Assembly (NCBI GenBank): GCA_020091685.1
Contig: CM034607.1
Location: 19,521,221-19,585,220, forward strand
DNA length: 64,000 nt
Source: Lutjanus erythropterus
Taxonomy: Eukaryota > Chordata > Actinopteri > Lutjaniformes > Lutjanidae
Direction of reading: 5' to 3'
Of this stretch, positions 39,501 to 47,012 are shown piece by piece. Each line of letters opens with the position of its first letter. Within the stretch, counting starts at the first letter, position 1. A program made the translations under genes and the position numbers. Below the pieces are notes generated by a model that saw nothing but the letters and a program-made list of their open reading frames with translations, searched no databases and was not told the origin of the DNA.

Positions 39501-42500
39501 CAACTTCCAGTTTCTTTAAAACATCCTTAGAGATAGATACTTTCAATTGTTTTTCTAAATCTTGGATTAAGCGTTCTAATTCAAGTTGCTTTTTTATTGC
39601 ATTTCTTTTTAGAGCTGCTGTATAGGATATAATGGACCCCCTCAGAAACGCCTTAGCTGTTTCCCATAGTAAAGAAGGATCTGTACCAGGAGTGTTATTT
39701 GTTAACATAAAAAATTCCCATTGTTTTTCAAGAAAACTCATGAATGGGGGACTACTCAGGAGTGAGGGACTGAGCCGCCAGTGGCGAGTGGAAGGATCAA
39801 GATAAGGAGGGGAAATAACTATAGATACTGGATTATGGTCAGACAGTGTACATATGCCAATAGAGCAATTTTTAACTCTATCTAATACCTCTCTGGAAGT
39901 CAGAAAATAGTCAATTCTTGATAGAGATTGATGGGGATGTGAATAAAAAGTATAATCTTTAACCCCTGGATTTGTGACCCTCCAAATGTCAAGAAGATTC
40001 AAATCTACACACAATTCCTTCAATCTTGCTGTCTTATTTGAAATAGAAGGTTTTGGTGGGGATTGATCAATACTAGCATCCTGAACACAATTAAAATCTC
40101 CTCCAATAATTGTGAGAGGAGTCATAATTGGAGAGATTGCAGCAATTAATTTAGAGAAAAACGGGGGCTCATACTGATTAGGGGCATAGACAGAACCGAT
40201 AATAATACGTTCCCCATACAGAAAACCCGAAATAATGACATAACGGCCTTCATCATCTTTAAACACCTCATCTAAGGTAAAAGGCATTTTTTTATGTATA
40301 AGTATAGCGACTCCCCTGCTATGAGAATTAAAAGATGAATAAAAAACTTGGCCTACCCAGCTTCTCCTTAATTTAATGTGTTCCAAATCTGTCAAATGTG
40401 TTTCCTGTAGAAGAGCAATTTGTACATTTTCTTTTTTTAAAAATGAAATGATCTTCTGTCTTTTCACAACATGACTAACCCCCTTGACATTCAAAGAAAT
40501 AATTTTAGTATCACACATTATTATATGGTGTAAAAATTTAGGCTACCCATAATACAAGTTCCATGTAAGGTGAGATCAGAAGCTATGTCTAGTATTAAAT
40601 ATGTGGATCTTAGCGTGAATGTATTACAAAAAAATATCCAAGGCTTCAATGGTGGCGGTGGTGGAAAAAAACACATAAAGGTACTGTTAGACAAAACTTT
40701 GCCCACAAACAATGGGCATAGAACAACGAAAATAGCCCTAACGGGTCTAACAACTCGCATGGAACAAAACCAGGAACAACAGGTTTGTAAAACACTCAAG
40801 AAAGGGTACATGACGCTGAAAGGGATTGATGCACCAAAGAAGAGCACCGGTATCAGTGATCCAGCCACCCCGACAGAGTTTGCTAGACAACCGCACCAAT
40901 AAATCTCCTCAACCCCCTCCCTCCCACCCCATCAACCCAAAGCATCTCTTTATACATTCAAAAAGTCATACCTCAAGATATTTCAAAATGAAGTTCACCA
41001 CAGGATCAAAAAAAAAGAAAAAGAAAGACATGCTGCTCACATAAAGTAGTGGGCCAGCTTCTCATGATATATTGCCTGCAGCCATGGGAACCCTGAATTA
41101 TCAACAACAAAAACAAAAAAAGTAGTGAAACTATATAAACAATGCAGTATGTCATTGAAGTTTTGTGTATCATCAGGAGCTGCACTCAGAGCCAATATGT
41201 GATGTGTTTACTCAGTATTAGGAAAGTCACGAACTCTTAAATCTCCGGGCGGCAGCATTGCGCTATGCATGTATGAAGAGAGTTTCAGTTCTTACTTTGA
41301 TCATGGCAGTCTATCCAGAAAGCGTTGTGCCTCTCCCGGGGACCGAAAGGTACACCTCTCTCCATTGTGAGTGAGGCTGAGGATAGCCGGGAAGCGCATA
41401 GAGAAGCGGATGTTCAGTTCAATCAGTCGCTCACACACCTTGTTGAAACTGCGGCGTTGCTCCTTAACCGTGGCAGAAAAATCCTGTTGAATAAACACCT
41501 TTTGACCATCGTGCAGCAGTTGCCGTTGTTTGCTCAGCCCAGCCAGGACCCGTTGTTTATCCCGGGGGTTGTGTAGCTTAAGGATGACGGGTCTAGGGCG
41601 ATCCTCCCTCGGTGGTCCGAAACTTCGGTGAGCCCGGTCGATTTTAATTATGCCTCGCTTAGTGTCCAAATTTAAAACTTTTGGAAGCCAGGATTCAAAA
41701 AATGCGACGGGTTGGTTACCTTCGGCGCCTTCCTTCAGACCCACAATTCTAATATTATCCCGCCTCGTTCTGTTCTCGATGTCGTCTGCTTTTTCAGTGA
41801 GCTTTTGCAACTTCAGCTCAGCCTCCCGTAGCTTGTGTTCTGTGGCGGTAAGCGCGTCCTCCATTGTGGATACTCGGCGCTCGGCTTCGTCCAGTCTTTT
41901 AGTGTTGCTATCCACCCGGGCTGTCATTGTTTCTAAAGCAGTGGTGAATTTGGCCAACTTCTCTTCCAAAATCCTGCCGACGCTCTCAGTAACTTCCCGA
42001 ACAAGCTGTGATGAGTAGCCGTCACCGGAGTCGCCATCTTGTACCTCGCTATCACCTGGTCTACTCCTCAGATTTCTTTGAGCTTTACCTGCTTTTTCAA
42101 ACGGAGCCGTGTTACTTTCCCTGCTCGACATTGTCTGATAGTATAGTAGAGCCAAACAAAAGTGAAAATTAACTGCCCCTGATCATATATAATGCAAATT
42201 AGGTTCGATGTGAGCGGGAGCTCGGTGCCAGTTCACCCTCTCAGCCCGGTGACGTCATATCCCCCGTTTTGTTGTTTTTGTAATGTTCTTGTTAAGCCAT
42301 GTGTGTTAGTAGAGTCAATTCAAAGTAAATTTTACTGCACTTAACCAGTTCCAATTATTTGTTTTTTTGTTGTTGTTTTTTATGGCTAAAAGCAGGAAAG
42401 AAAGAGGTGGCAACTTCTTCTGTAACTGTATGAAATGATATGATATTGTCTTGATTGCCAGCCCCTAAATTAGGGTTACAAATTTTGTGTATTTTCCTTA

Positions 42501-45500
42501 ACAGAGAGTTGAAGTTGAAAATGCTCACAATGGATTAATGGATTAATTATTCATCATTAATTAACATCCTAAGACATCAGTTAAATTCATGAATTCCTAC
42601 CTTGAGCCAGCTTAACCAGGCCGGTAATGATGATGACAATAAGAGCGAGGACCTTGGCTACGGTGGAGATGACTTGAAGAATAGCACCCCATTTCACTTT
42701 CATACAATTCACAAACGTCAACAGACCTGATTGAGAGAACAAGTAAGAAAAAAAGCAGTTAATCAATGCCAACTAAAATTTACAGTCAAGTACTTCTGAA
42801 TTTGTTTCTATAATTAAGTAAATGAGAAGTGGACTTTTGCACAGTTTATATGTGGTAAGAGCACAAACACTACTGAGTCAAGGTGTTTGATGTGGGCCTT
42901 TAAGAAGTGACAGGATTTCCACATTAAAGCTCACTGGCAGATTGTCCTGTTGATATGATGACATACCAGTCTGACACCCTGCTTAATCACACAATTCCTT
43001 CCTTGTATGCAACAGACTTTGCACATAACCTTAGATCACATCTAAACTAATCCAACAGGTTTAACGTTGAACAGCTGTATTTACATTTCCATTCTAAACT
43101 TTCTAAAACACAAAGCTTTAAGGTTGCTGTTTCCTAAACACAATAGATCCAAGGCGTTCAGAGGAAATCAAAAGGTATTAAGTCAAGTTACACACTTATC
43201 CCTTTAAGTGCAATGAAAACAAATATGAAATTCGCAGCCATGTTTGGAAAAAAACTCCAGACCATGCATGACTTAACATGTACCAGTAGTGCTGGTATCA
43301 AATACTACAGAGGCTATCTTGATGAAGTGTATCCTTAAAGGGTAGTTCCGGTATTTTTAAGCCTGGGCCCTTTTTTTTTTTTTAACTATTTTAAATAATA
43401 GTAGAGACGCAATGATGAACCAATTATTAATCAAACATTAAAGTACTCGCCAACTATTTTGATAGGTGAATAATTGGTTTGAGTAAGTTTTTTGAAGAAC
43501 AAAGTCAAAATTCTCAAATTCCAGCTTTTTAACTGAATATTTTCTGGTTGTTTTTGCTGACATTTCATAGACTAAACAATTACTTGAGAAATTAATTGTT
43601 AGTTGCAGCCTTAGCGAATGAGTACAAAAGGTTTTGGAATTGGCTCAGTAGATCACCTCAGGGGGGCAAATGTCAAATTGGAATGTAATATGAATCTACA
43701 GCTTCAGACTGCAAACTGTCAGTGCAGGGTGGAAAAGAAAAAGTAGCTTAGCAAACCTGTACTGAATGCAGTCTAGCACCTCAAAAAATAAAGTGACACA
43801 TTTTACTTGAACCTGTGATTTTCAGGACATCTTAACCTACTGTCTGTATGGGACTTTAAGTTGCAACAGCCAACAGTGCAATTAAGCAAGCAGGCTGATA
43901 ATCAAAAACATAAATAGGACAAGTATTTTGTCCTGTTCTACAGTGTTTGCAAGTGAACTGCAAACCCACATGGCCACATAAACATCAGCCAACAGTTTTA
44001 AATTAATCATGTCCACACTGAGCAAGTGATGAGAGCAGAGTCATCCTAGGTTGCAAAAACAGCTGCACTGCGTCTAGTTGGTTCACCAAGCCTTTTAAAA
44101 TGACGCTGCTGGTTAAAATTACATTTGAAGGGCAGTATTTTTTTATGCTGGGGATTGAAAGAGGCTGTCTGGTCAAACCTTCCTGCCACAACAGCCCCAC
44201 AATGGCACTCAATTACTGCAGACACTACTACATAATACTACAGCTGTAAAACATATAGACACTCAGGTCACCTGTGTCCTTTCACCACTAATGTAAACAC
44301 ACACAAAACAGGGTAAGCAGAGCATGTTAAGGGTGTTCAGTAGAGGGAGAGCCTTACATATGATGGCAGCAGCGATGAGGCAGACAGCATCATTGGGGGC
44401 TGAACAGGTGGGATAGAAGGGCTGGACCAGGTAGTTGGAGAAGGTCAGAGCTATCACCGCCTGACAAGCTGGCTCAACTATCATCAGGGACGTCCACAAT
44501 CTAAAGCGGAATATAGGGCATAAATATAACATATTGTCAATAACAATGAATCAATCAAACCTCAATTGCAGTTCTGTACATGCTTGATGTTAGTGAACTT
44601 CCTCTTTAAAGTCTTCAAAAACTGACCAAACATACAGCAGAAATGAATTGAATTGAATTGAATTGAAATCTTTATTTGTCATTACACAAGTGCAACGAAA
44701 TTAATTACAAGGAAGGCGTTGAGTTAAGGGTAAGGGTGAATGTCCCAGAAGGAGGTGGGGGTCGGAGCATCTTGTCTGCAGAAAAACGTCCTTGAGAAGG
44801 CCTTTATGTCTGGGAGCCAATGGAGATAACAGTTTGTTTTGGGACGGGCCAACACTGGAATTTTCCTGTCTGCCCTTGAGTCTCTCTGAGTCTCCCGGTG
44901 GCTTGCTTCAATATGTCCGAATTGGTGGCCAGATTCAGCCGAGCCGAGCTGACAACTTCTCCAAGTTGGTACCCATCTCGCGAAGGAGCTCAGGAAACGC
45001 ATACAGTTTGCGATTGAGCTCACAAATCGCTTGAGTCTGAGTGCTGGCAGCCCTGCACATTCCCTCGTTCAAGGCGAGCAGCTTGTCAATTGCCGCCCGC
45101 GTCTTCCTATATTTGCAATAAGTCGGGAAGCTGCTAAGACCAATCAGCAGAAAGCCTGAAATCATAAATCCAATTATGTATGCGTCTTCAACATCCTCCA
45201 CGGAAAGGACCGACAGACACACGATCCTCCACTTCTCCCAGGAGTCCATCGTGTAACCGGCTGCGAACGTTCCGTCGGGGCAGGCGGGTTCTCCTTTACC
45301 TATCTTCATTGTGGAGAAAATTTGGTCGATTGCATTGAAAGACCAGCTGACCAGATCCATCATTTTGGTTTTGGAGGAAAATGCAGAGAGAGGCTCCGAG
45401 AAAGTTTAGACAGAGACAGCACAGGACAGAGAGCAATAGCAGGGCAGATAAGGGCAGGGAGGGAGCGAGAGAAAAAGCGTCCGCCTTCCTCAAGTGCCAG

Positions 45501-46749
45501 AGAAGAAAAAAAAAAAGAAGAAAAAAAAGAAGAAAAGTGTACTGAATATGACGCTCAGTGTCACTGGTTAAACCTAAGTGAACCCTGTACTTAACATGCC
45601 AAACCATATGGGTGTATGGATAAATTTAATTTTAGCTGCACTACACTTCCTGTTTAGTAGACTTGAAAGAATGAACATGTGGTATAATTGTGTGTTCACA
45701 CCAAAAGCAAAGCGTATTTTCCCCTTGTGTTATTTGCACAAGTTTAACCACCAAAGGATTTTGGGAACATTTTGGGAGCTCTCCTCTTGCCCATAAACAA
45801 GTCTGCATCATAGCAGAATCATAGCAGTGCAACTCCAGTGTTTCTTCCTCCAGAAGCTCCAGTCTGCCTCCAGCACTCTTCTCCAGGGCTCCCCAGCTCT
45901 CAGCAGTTGTTTGTCAGCTGTCCCATCACACCGCCCGGTCATCTCCCCACAACACCCAGCAAAAACCCATGATAGATGCAATTTTTTTGTTCAAGTTAGA
46001 TGCTTTCAACTTGTGTGAACACACAAATGACACATATTTACATTAATTTTGTGTGTCATCTACTTGTGCCAAAAAAATGTATTGGCTTTCTGTGTGAACA
46101 CGCCACAAGTATTGAGACTGTGCTGTTTGTTGTTTCTGATTTGGCTGTGTTAAAAGAGTGTTAACAGACAGAAAAAGAGAAATGACAACATACCGAATAA
46201 AAGCCAAGAAACCTCCAAAGGCCTCCAGGATGTAGGCGTAAGATGCTCCAGATTTACGGATGGTGGTACCCAGCTCAGCATAGCATAACGCTCCAAACAC
46301 AGAAAATACCCCTCCAATGGCCCAAACTACCAGGGACAGGCCAAATGAGCCTGTGTACTTCAGAACCCCCTGCAGGACATCAAATGAGATTACAGAATTA
46401 GATTTGGTGCAGTTAAAAATAACTTGTGCATTTGCATGCTTGTTTCAATTTCGCTAGGATGGTGTGACAAGTGTTACTTGATCTATGGTGCAGACTAAAC
46501 AATGGCACCAAGATCAGCAACCTAACTAGTGTGAACAACAAACAATCATACACACAGTAAAACAAACCTTTCACATTACTCAATAGGTATAGATAATAAT
46601 AGGAAGGCTGAGACTCTCACCTTGGGAGAGACGAAGATTCCAGAGCCGATCATGTTTCCTACAATGAGACAGACCCCATGGAGGAGAGAAATCTCCTGCT
46701 TCAACCGCACACCACTGCCCTGAGACGCTGAGTCTGCCTCTGCAACCAT
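30447..46749 (-). CDS. slc7a6/7-like: y+LAT-type SLC7 amino-acid transporter light chain (slc7a6/slc7a7-like), 11 coding exons
   Basis: Joining eleven GT-AG exons that keep phase gives a 490-residue open protein. It has the APC/LAT-family layout: N-terminal [20 protein letters not shown] (unwound TM1 substrate motif GSGIF, residues 35-39), CYAELGTTI, the extracellular cysteine of YPTC (C134, where family members form the disulfide with the heavy chain SLC3A2/4F2hc), [30 protein letters not shown], and a short cytoplasmic tail ending LEKIE. Human y+LAT1/2 are about 511-515 residues, so this is full length. y+LATs exchange cationic for neutral amino acids plus sodium at the basolateral membrane. 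The motif [15 protein letters not shown] points to y+LAT rather than LAT1/LAT2 (which have NPYRNLP or DPYKNLP). The region [17 protein letters not shown] and the tail differ from both human y+LATs, so I leave the paralogue open. The introns carry an intact L1 and a retroposed ORF. Confidence 0.92.
31136..31319 (-). CDS. Transporter coding exon 10
   Basis: Acceptor TTTCTGCAG, donor CTCG/GTAAG. Encodes [20 protein letters not shown], the last transmembrane segments and FFKYML. 184 bp. A polypurine/poly(A) tract lies just 5' of the acceptor on the plus strand. Confidence 0.93.
31980..32165 (+). repeat. Fragment of hAT-like MITE family D
   Basis: 'caatttgaagacatta.ctttgggctctgaga' leads to 'cattttatagactaaactattaatc' (in blocks) and 'gattaatcaatgaaaataa'. 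This is the 3' half of the family also seen at 43,392, 49,630, 50,480 and 52,434. Intronic. Confidence 0.65.
33125..33274 (-). CDS. Transporter coding exon 9
   Basis: Acceptor CTTTTCAG, donor AAG/GTAATA. Encodes [20 protein letters not shown] through [16 protein letters not shown], exactly 50 codons. Confidence 0.94.
33413..33509 (-). CDS. Transporter coding exon 8
   Basis: Acceptor TTCTGCAG, donor AAT/GTTAGT. Encodes [20 protein letters not shown] and [12 protein letters not shown]. 97 bp. Confidence 0.93.
33684..33787 (-). CDS. Transporter coding exon 7
   Basis: Acceptor CTCCTCAG, donor CCAG/GTGAG. Encodes [20 protein letters not shown] and [14 protein letters not shown]. 104 bp. Confidence 0.93.
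34110..34172. repeat. Perfect inverted pair of family B ends
   Basis: TTGAGTCTCATTCCCAA (within 34,110-34,131) and its exact reverse complement (34,151-34,172) are separated by 19 bp. Both arms are the 'gggaatgagactcaac' signature of family B, so two element ends lie head to head in a transporter intron. Confidence 0.85.
35210..35333 (-). CDS. Transporter coding exon 6
   Basis: Acceptor TTTGCAG, donor GTG/GTGAGT. Encodes [20 protein letters not shown] to TSDAVAV. 124 bp, ends in phase 0. Confidence 0.94.
35634..35778 (-). CDS. Transporter coding exon 5
   Basis: Acceptor GTTGTAG, donor GAG.AG/GTACG. Encodes [38 protein letters not shown] and TEEIKNPE. 145 bp. Confidence 0.93.
36286..36299 (-). 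repeat. L1 target-site duplication, 3' copy
   Basis: GTTTTGTTGTTTTT, identical to 42,266-42,279. It merges with the poly(T) (the L1 poly(A) on the minus strand). Confidence 0.9.
36321..36326 (-). terminator. L1 poly(A) signal
   Basis: AATAAA on the minus strand, about 10 bases before the poly(A) tract. It is in the sense direction of the transporter gene, so it could also end host transcripts prematurely. Confidence 0.75.
36676..40518 (-). CDS. L1 ORF2: endonuclease/reverse transcriptase, 1,280 aa
   Basis: Starts at ATG 40,518 and is open throughout. The N-terminal APE-like endonuclease (residues 1-235) keeps all expected catalytic residues: LLQETHL (E39), IIGGDFN (D141, N143), SRIDYF (D203) and LSDHNP (D227, H228). 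The reverse transcriptase (about 440-760) shows [35 protein letters not shown] (D597), [16 protein letters not shown] and the catalytic YADD at 697-700. Near the C-terminus [19 protein letters not shown] is the L1-type zinc knuckle. By family knowledge the protein nicks genomic DNA and primes cDNA synthesis from its own RNA. Length fits full-length L1 ORF2 (about 1,275 aa in human). No missing key residue was seen. Confidence 0.96.
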   Translation of the reverse strand: MCDTKIISLNVKGVSHVVKRQKIISFLKKENVQIALLQETHLTDLEHIKLRRSWVGQVFYSSFNSHSRGVAILIHKKMPFTLDEVFKDDEGRYVIISGFLYGERIIIGSVYAPNQYEPPFFSKLIAAISPIMTPLTIIGGDFNCVQDASIDQSPPKPSISNKTARLKELCVDLNLLDIWRVTNPGVKDYTFYSHPHQSLSRIDYFLTSREVLDRVKNCSIGICTLSDHNPVSIVISPPYLDPSTRHWRLSPSLLSSPPFMSFLEKQWEFFMLTNNTPGTDPSLLWETAKAFLRGSIISYTAALKRNAIKKQLELERLIQDLEKQLKVSISKDVLKKLEVARSALNQLLTSKAETSILFAKQRLYEHGNKPGRLLARLAKGRSDTNLISSLKNNNGDRFYESKKINVIMRQFYSQLYSSECDTSDDLRRSFLEKIKLPSLTEEQQAVLNRPITKDEVLDAIRTLKSGKAPGPDGYGPEFYKKMSRVIVDPLTDMYLDSFKKGFLPTTLNLANISLILKKNKPPDECGSYRPISLINVDSKLLSKILARRLEDYLPLLINADQTGFIKNRLSYSNVRRLLNVIQYSSQTKQKTLAISLDAEKAFDRVEWGFMWDVLDKFGLGGEFLNWIKIIYHSPEACVLTNGVRSSPFPLHRGTRQGCPLSPLLFALTLEPLAECIRNHKDIHGVTLGRTVHKMALYADDIILFVTSPEISVPAILSVINAFSLISGYKVNYTKSEAMPLGNFGSINSLSNFPFRWATSGFVYLGIKVSPNVGDLWKLNFTFTIGAIKKDLERWHDLPLSWIGRISLIKMSILPRLLYPLQMLPLWIPKKVLLDLERTFSRFIWHNKKPRIRMKTLQLPGGRGGLALPNLRFYNWACHTRIIWGWLQSHLNSVTNIDEWFTTPFSLLSKLTNAARTTPEIKDNPIIHNTIKVWHDMIKFVGKNTPAYGLIPLTKNEGFVPGIGNSVFDIWHAKGIRLLGDLYQENILMSFQQLQEKYSIPSAHFFGYLQVRHFIQSKMKNFPPDTPPFSDIDLFILKRRDIKHFLSHSYSLFCSIDPSDIRKVIQKWEGDLGGEYIEDDWEEAISSVKSTFICNRMRETQFKILHRCHITPVIRNKINNQISPLCNKCKRNIGTYIHNFWECPGISKFWSNIAHELGKIFSVKVAKDPGLFILGLPSKTLSLSKVNFKLCDKLLLLARRCILKRWISERPPSVKQWLHETYSILPLERLTAHVKGNDELFERSWSAFLRYLPPSLRDIIKKGRFTLDWNTLSLLDPRMSL
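40519..41300 (-). other. Unusually long ORF1-ORF2 spacer of the L1
   Basis: 782 bp with no conserved protein motif, against tens of bases in mammalian L1. A 115-codon frame without an ATG start ends TAA two bases before the ORF2 ATG (TAATAATG). Whether this stop-start arrangement aids ORF2 translation is unknown. A-rich and CA-rich stretches occur. Confidence 0.6.
41301..42131 (-). CDS. L1 ORF1: coiled-coil RNA-binding protein, 276 aa
   Basis: The first ATG is at 42,131 (context ACAATGT). The frame extends eight codons further 5' but only from a TTG, so I start at [16 protein letters not shown]. Heptad-like coiled coil covers roughly residues 42-117 ([13 protein letters not shown] through [20 protein letters not shown]). 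An RRM-like domain follows ([13 protein letters not shown], then [19 protein letters not shown]), and a C-terminal domain ends in [15 protein letters not shown]. This is the L1 ORF1p (transposase_22) layout: a trimeric nucleic-acid chaperone that coats L1 RNA. Intact. Confidence 0.93.
   Translation of the reverse strand: MSSRESNTAPFEKAGKAQRNLRSRPGDSEVQDGDSGDGYSSQLVREVTESVGRILEEKLAKFTTALETMTARVDSNTKRLDEAERRVSTMEDALTATEHKLREAELKLQKLTEKADDIENRTRRDNIRIVGLKEGAEGNQPVAFFESWLPKVLNLDTKRGIIKIDRAHRSFGPPREDRPRPVILKLHNPRDKQRVLAGLSKQRQLLHDGQKVFIQQDFSATVKEQRRSFNKVCERLIELNIRFSMRFPAILSLTHNGERCTFRSPGEAQRFLDRLP
42192..42257 (-). promoter_or_regulatory. L1 5' UTR promoter motifs: CRE and octamer
   Basis: A palindromic CRE TGACGTCA (42,250-42,257) sits eight bases inside the 5' end. 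A canonical octamer ATTTGCAT (42,192-42,199), followed directly by TATATATG-like sequence, lies about 60 bases further in. LINE promoters are internal, so these are plausible drivers. Binding is inferred from motif match only. Confidence 0.5.
42266..42279 (-). repeat. L1 target-site duplication, 5' copy
   Basis: GTTTTGTTGTTTTT, identical to 36,286-36,299. The target is T-rich on this strand, consistent with APE endonuclease priming at TTTT/A-type sites. Confidence 0.9.
42601..42726 (-). CDS. Transporter coding exon 4
   Basis: Acceptor CTCAATCAG, donor CAAG/GTAGG. Encodes [20 protein letters not shown] through the next transmembrane segment to LVKLAQ. 126 bp. The 6.8-kb intron after it holds the L1. 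Confidence 0.93.
43392..43617 (-). repeat. hAT-like MITE family D copy
   Basis: Read on the minus strand it starts 'aaggctgcaactaacaatta' and contains 'ttgtttagtctatgaaatg', 'gaaaatattcagtt' and 'tatcaaaatagttggcga'. About 225 bp, intronic. Confidence 0.75.
44358..44500 (-). CDS. Transporter coding exon 3
   Basis: Acceptor GCTTTAG, donor ATAT/GTAAG. Encodes [20 protein letters not shown], then [12 protein letters not shown] with the conserved heavy-chain cysteine. 143 bp. Confidence 0.93.
44644..45480 (-). mobile_element. Retroposed single-ORF unit with (TTCAA)n tail
   Basis: On the minus strand: a pyrimidine-rich leader (from roughly 45,480; the 5' limit is uncertain), an intronless 142-codon frame, about 258 bp of 3' UTR, AATAAA (44,671-44,676), then four to five TTCAA units (44,644-44,667). 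The tail is of the type made by non-LTR retrotransposition. No RT or endonuclease frame is present, so it is either a non-autonomous element with its own ORF or a retrogene moved by a LINE. No clear target duplication was found. Confidence 0.6.
44935..45363 (-). CDS. Intronless 142-aa small membrane/coiled-coil protein
   Basis: Starts [16 protein letters not shown] at two adjacent ATGs in a good context (AAAATG) and ends TGA at 44,937-44,935. Visible parts: an acidic/Cys-containing head ([10 protein letters not shown]), a segment [20 protein letters not shown], one clear transmembrane helix at about 61-80 ([18 protein letters not shown]), then a basic stop (YCKYRKTR) and an amphipathic, probably coiled-coil tail ([33 protein letters not shown]). 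I do not recognise the family. It lies in the intron between transporter exons 2 and 3 on the same strand. The open frame in retroposed surroundings suggests either recent insertion or selection. It could also be the ORF1 of a LINE group I cannot name. Confidence 0.6.
   Translation of the reverse strand: MMDLVSWSFNAIDQIFSTMKIGKGEPACPDGTFAAGYTMDSWEKWRIVCLSVLSVEDVEDAYIIGFMISGFLLIGLSSFPTYCKYRKTRAAIDKLLALNEGMCRAASTQTQAICELNRKLYAFPELLREMGTNLEKLSARLG
45692..46101. mobile_element. MITE with GTGTTCACAC terminal inverted repeats
   Basis: GTGTTCACACCAAAAGC (45,692-45,708) faces a near reverse complement ending at 46,101 (GTGTTCACACAGAAAGC on the minus strand). About 410 bp, non-coding. It ends only about 90 bp from the donor of transporter coding exon 2. 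Confidence 0.65.
46194..46369 (-). CDS. Transporter coding exon 2
   Basis: Acceptor ...CCTGCAG, donor TTCG/GTATG. Encodes [20 protein letters not shown] onward through [18 protein letters not shown] to AFI and the first two bases of an Arg codon. 176 bp. Confidence 0.93.
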
Positions 46750-47012
46750 TCTGAAGGATTTACAGCCTTCAGCCTCAACTCAGGGGAGGTAACGGGAGTG
46801 ATGGGGGAGTTGTAAAGAGGACAGACTGATTCCAGGCAGCACCAGAAACTGAGACAGAGTGAAAGAATGGAACAAAATACTGGACAAAATGAAAAGAGGG
46901 GCGTGGACCAAAACAAGAGAGGTGGAGGTGGGAGGGTTACTGGAAGGCACAGATTATACCCGCCTCATACAGCCATTGTGGAAACTGAGGAGTAACTTTG
47001 CACCAGGTTAAT
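46621..47012 (-). CDS. Transporter exon: 5' UTR end and coding exon 1
   Basis: An acceptor TTTTTCTTACAG precedes 47,012. The 5' UTR is 46,750-47,012 and the ATG is at 46,749. It encodes 43 residues to GSGIFVSPK, then donor AAG/GTGAGAG. Phase 0. Confidence 0.88.

Larger units (their letters stand above)
36300..42265 (-). mobile_element. Full-length L1-clade LINE, both ORFs open
   Basis: A 5.97-kb non-LTR retrotransposon on the same strand as its host gene, in the intron between coding exons 4 and 5. In order on the minus strand: 134-bp 5' UTR (42,132-42,265), ORF1 (42,131-41,301), 782-bp spacer, ORF2 (40,518-36,676), about 364-bp 3' UTR with AATAAA (36,321-36,326) and a poly(A) of at least a dozen bases (to about 36,311). 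A perfect 14-bp duplication flanks it. Intact frames, the poly(A) and an undamaged duplication indicate a young, possibly active copy. The L1-type ORF1, APE endonuclease, RT and C-terminal zinc knuckle place it in the L1 clade (fish Swimmer-like or relatives). Confidence 0.95.

Noticed and set aside
41650-42018. 122-codon plus-strand frame
   Set aside because: Antisense shadow of the L1 ORF1 coiled-coil region (Ser/Leu-rich).
44724-45023. 99-codon minus-strand frame overlapping the 142-aa ORF in another frame
   Set aside because: The 142-aa frame ends at its own stop and is followed by a normal 3' UTR, so I see no need to extend it. The overlapping frame begins inside it and lacks a motif.
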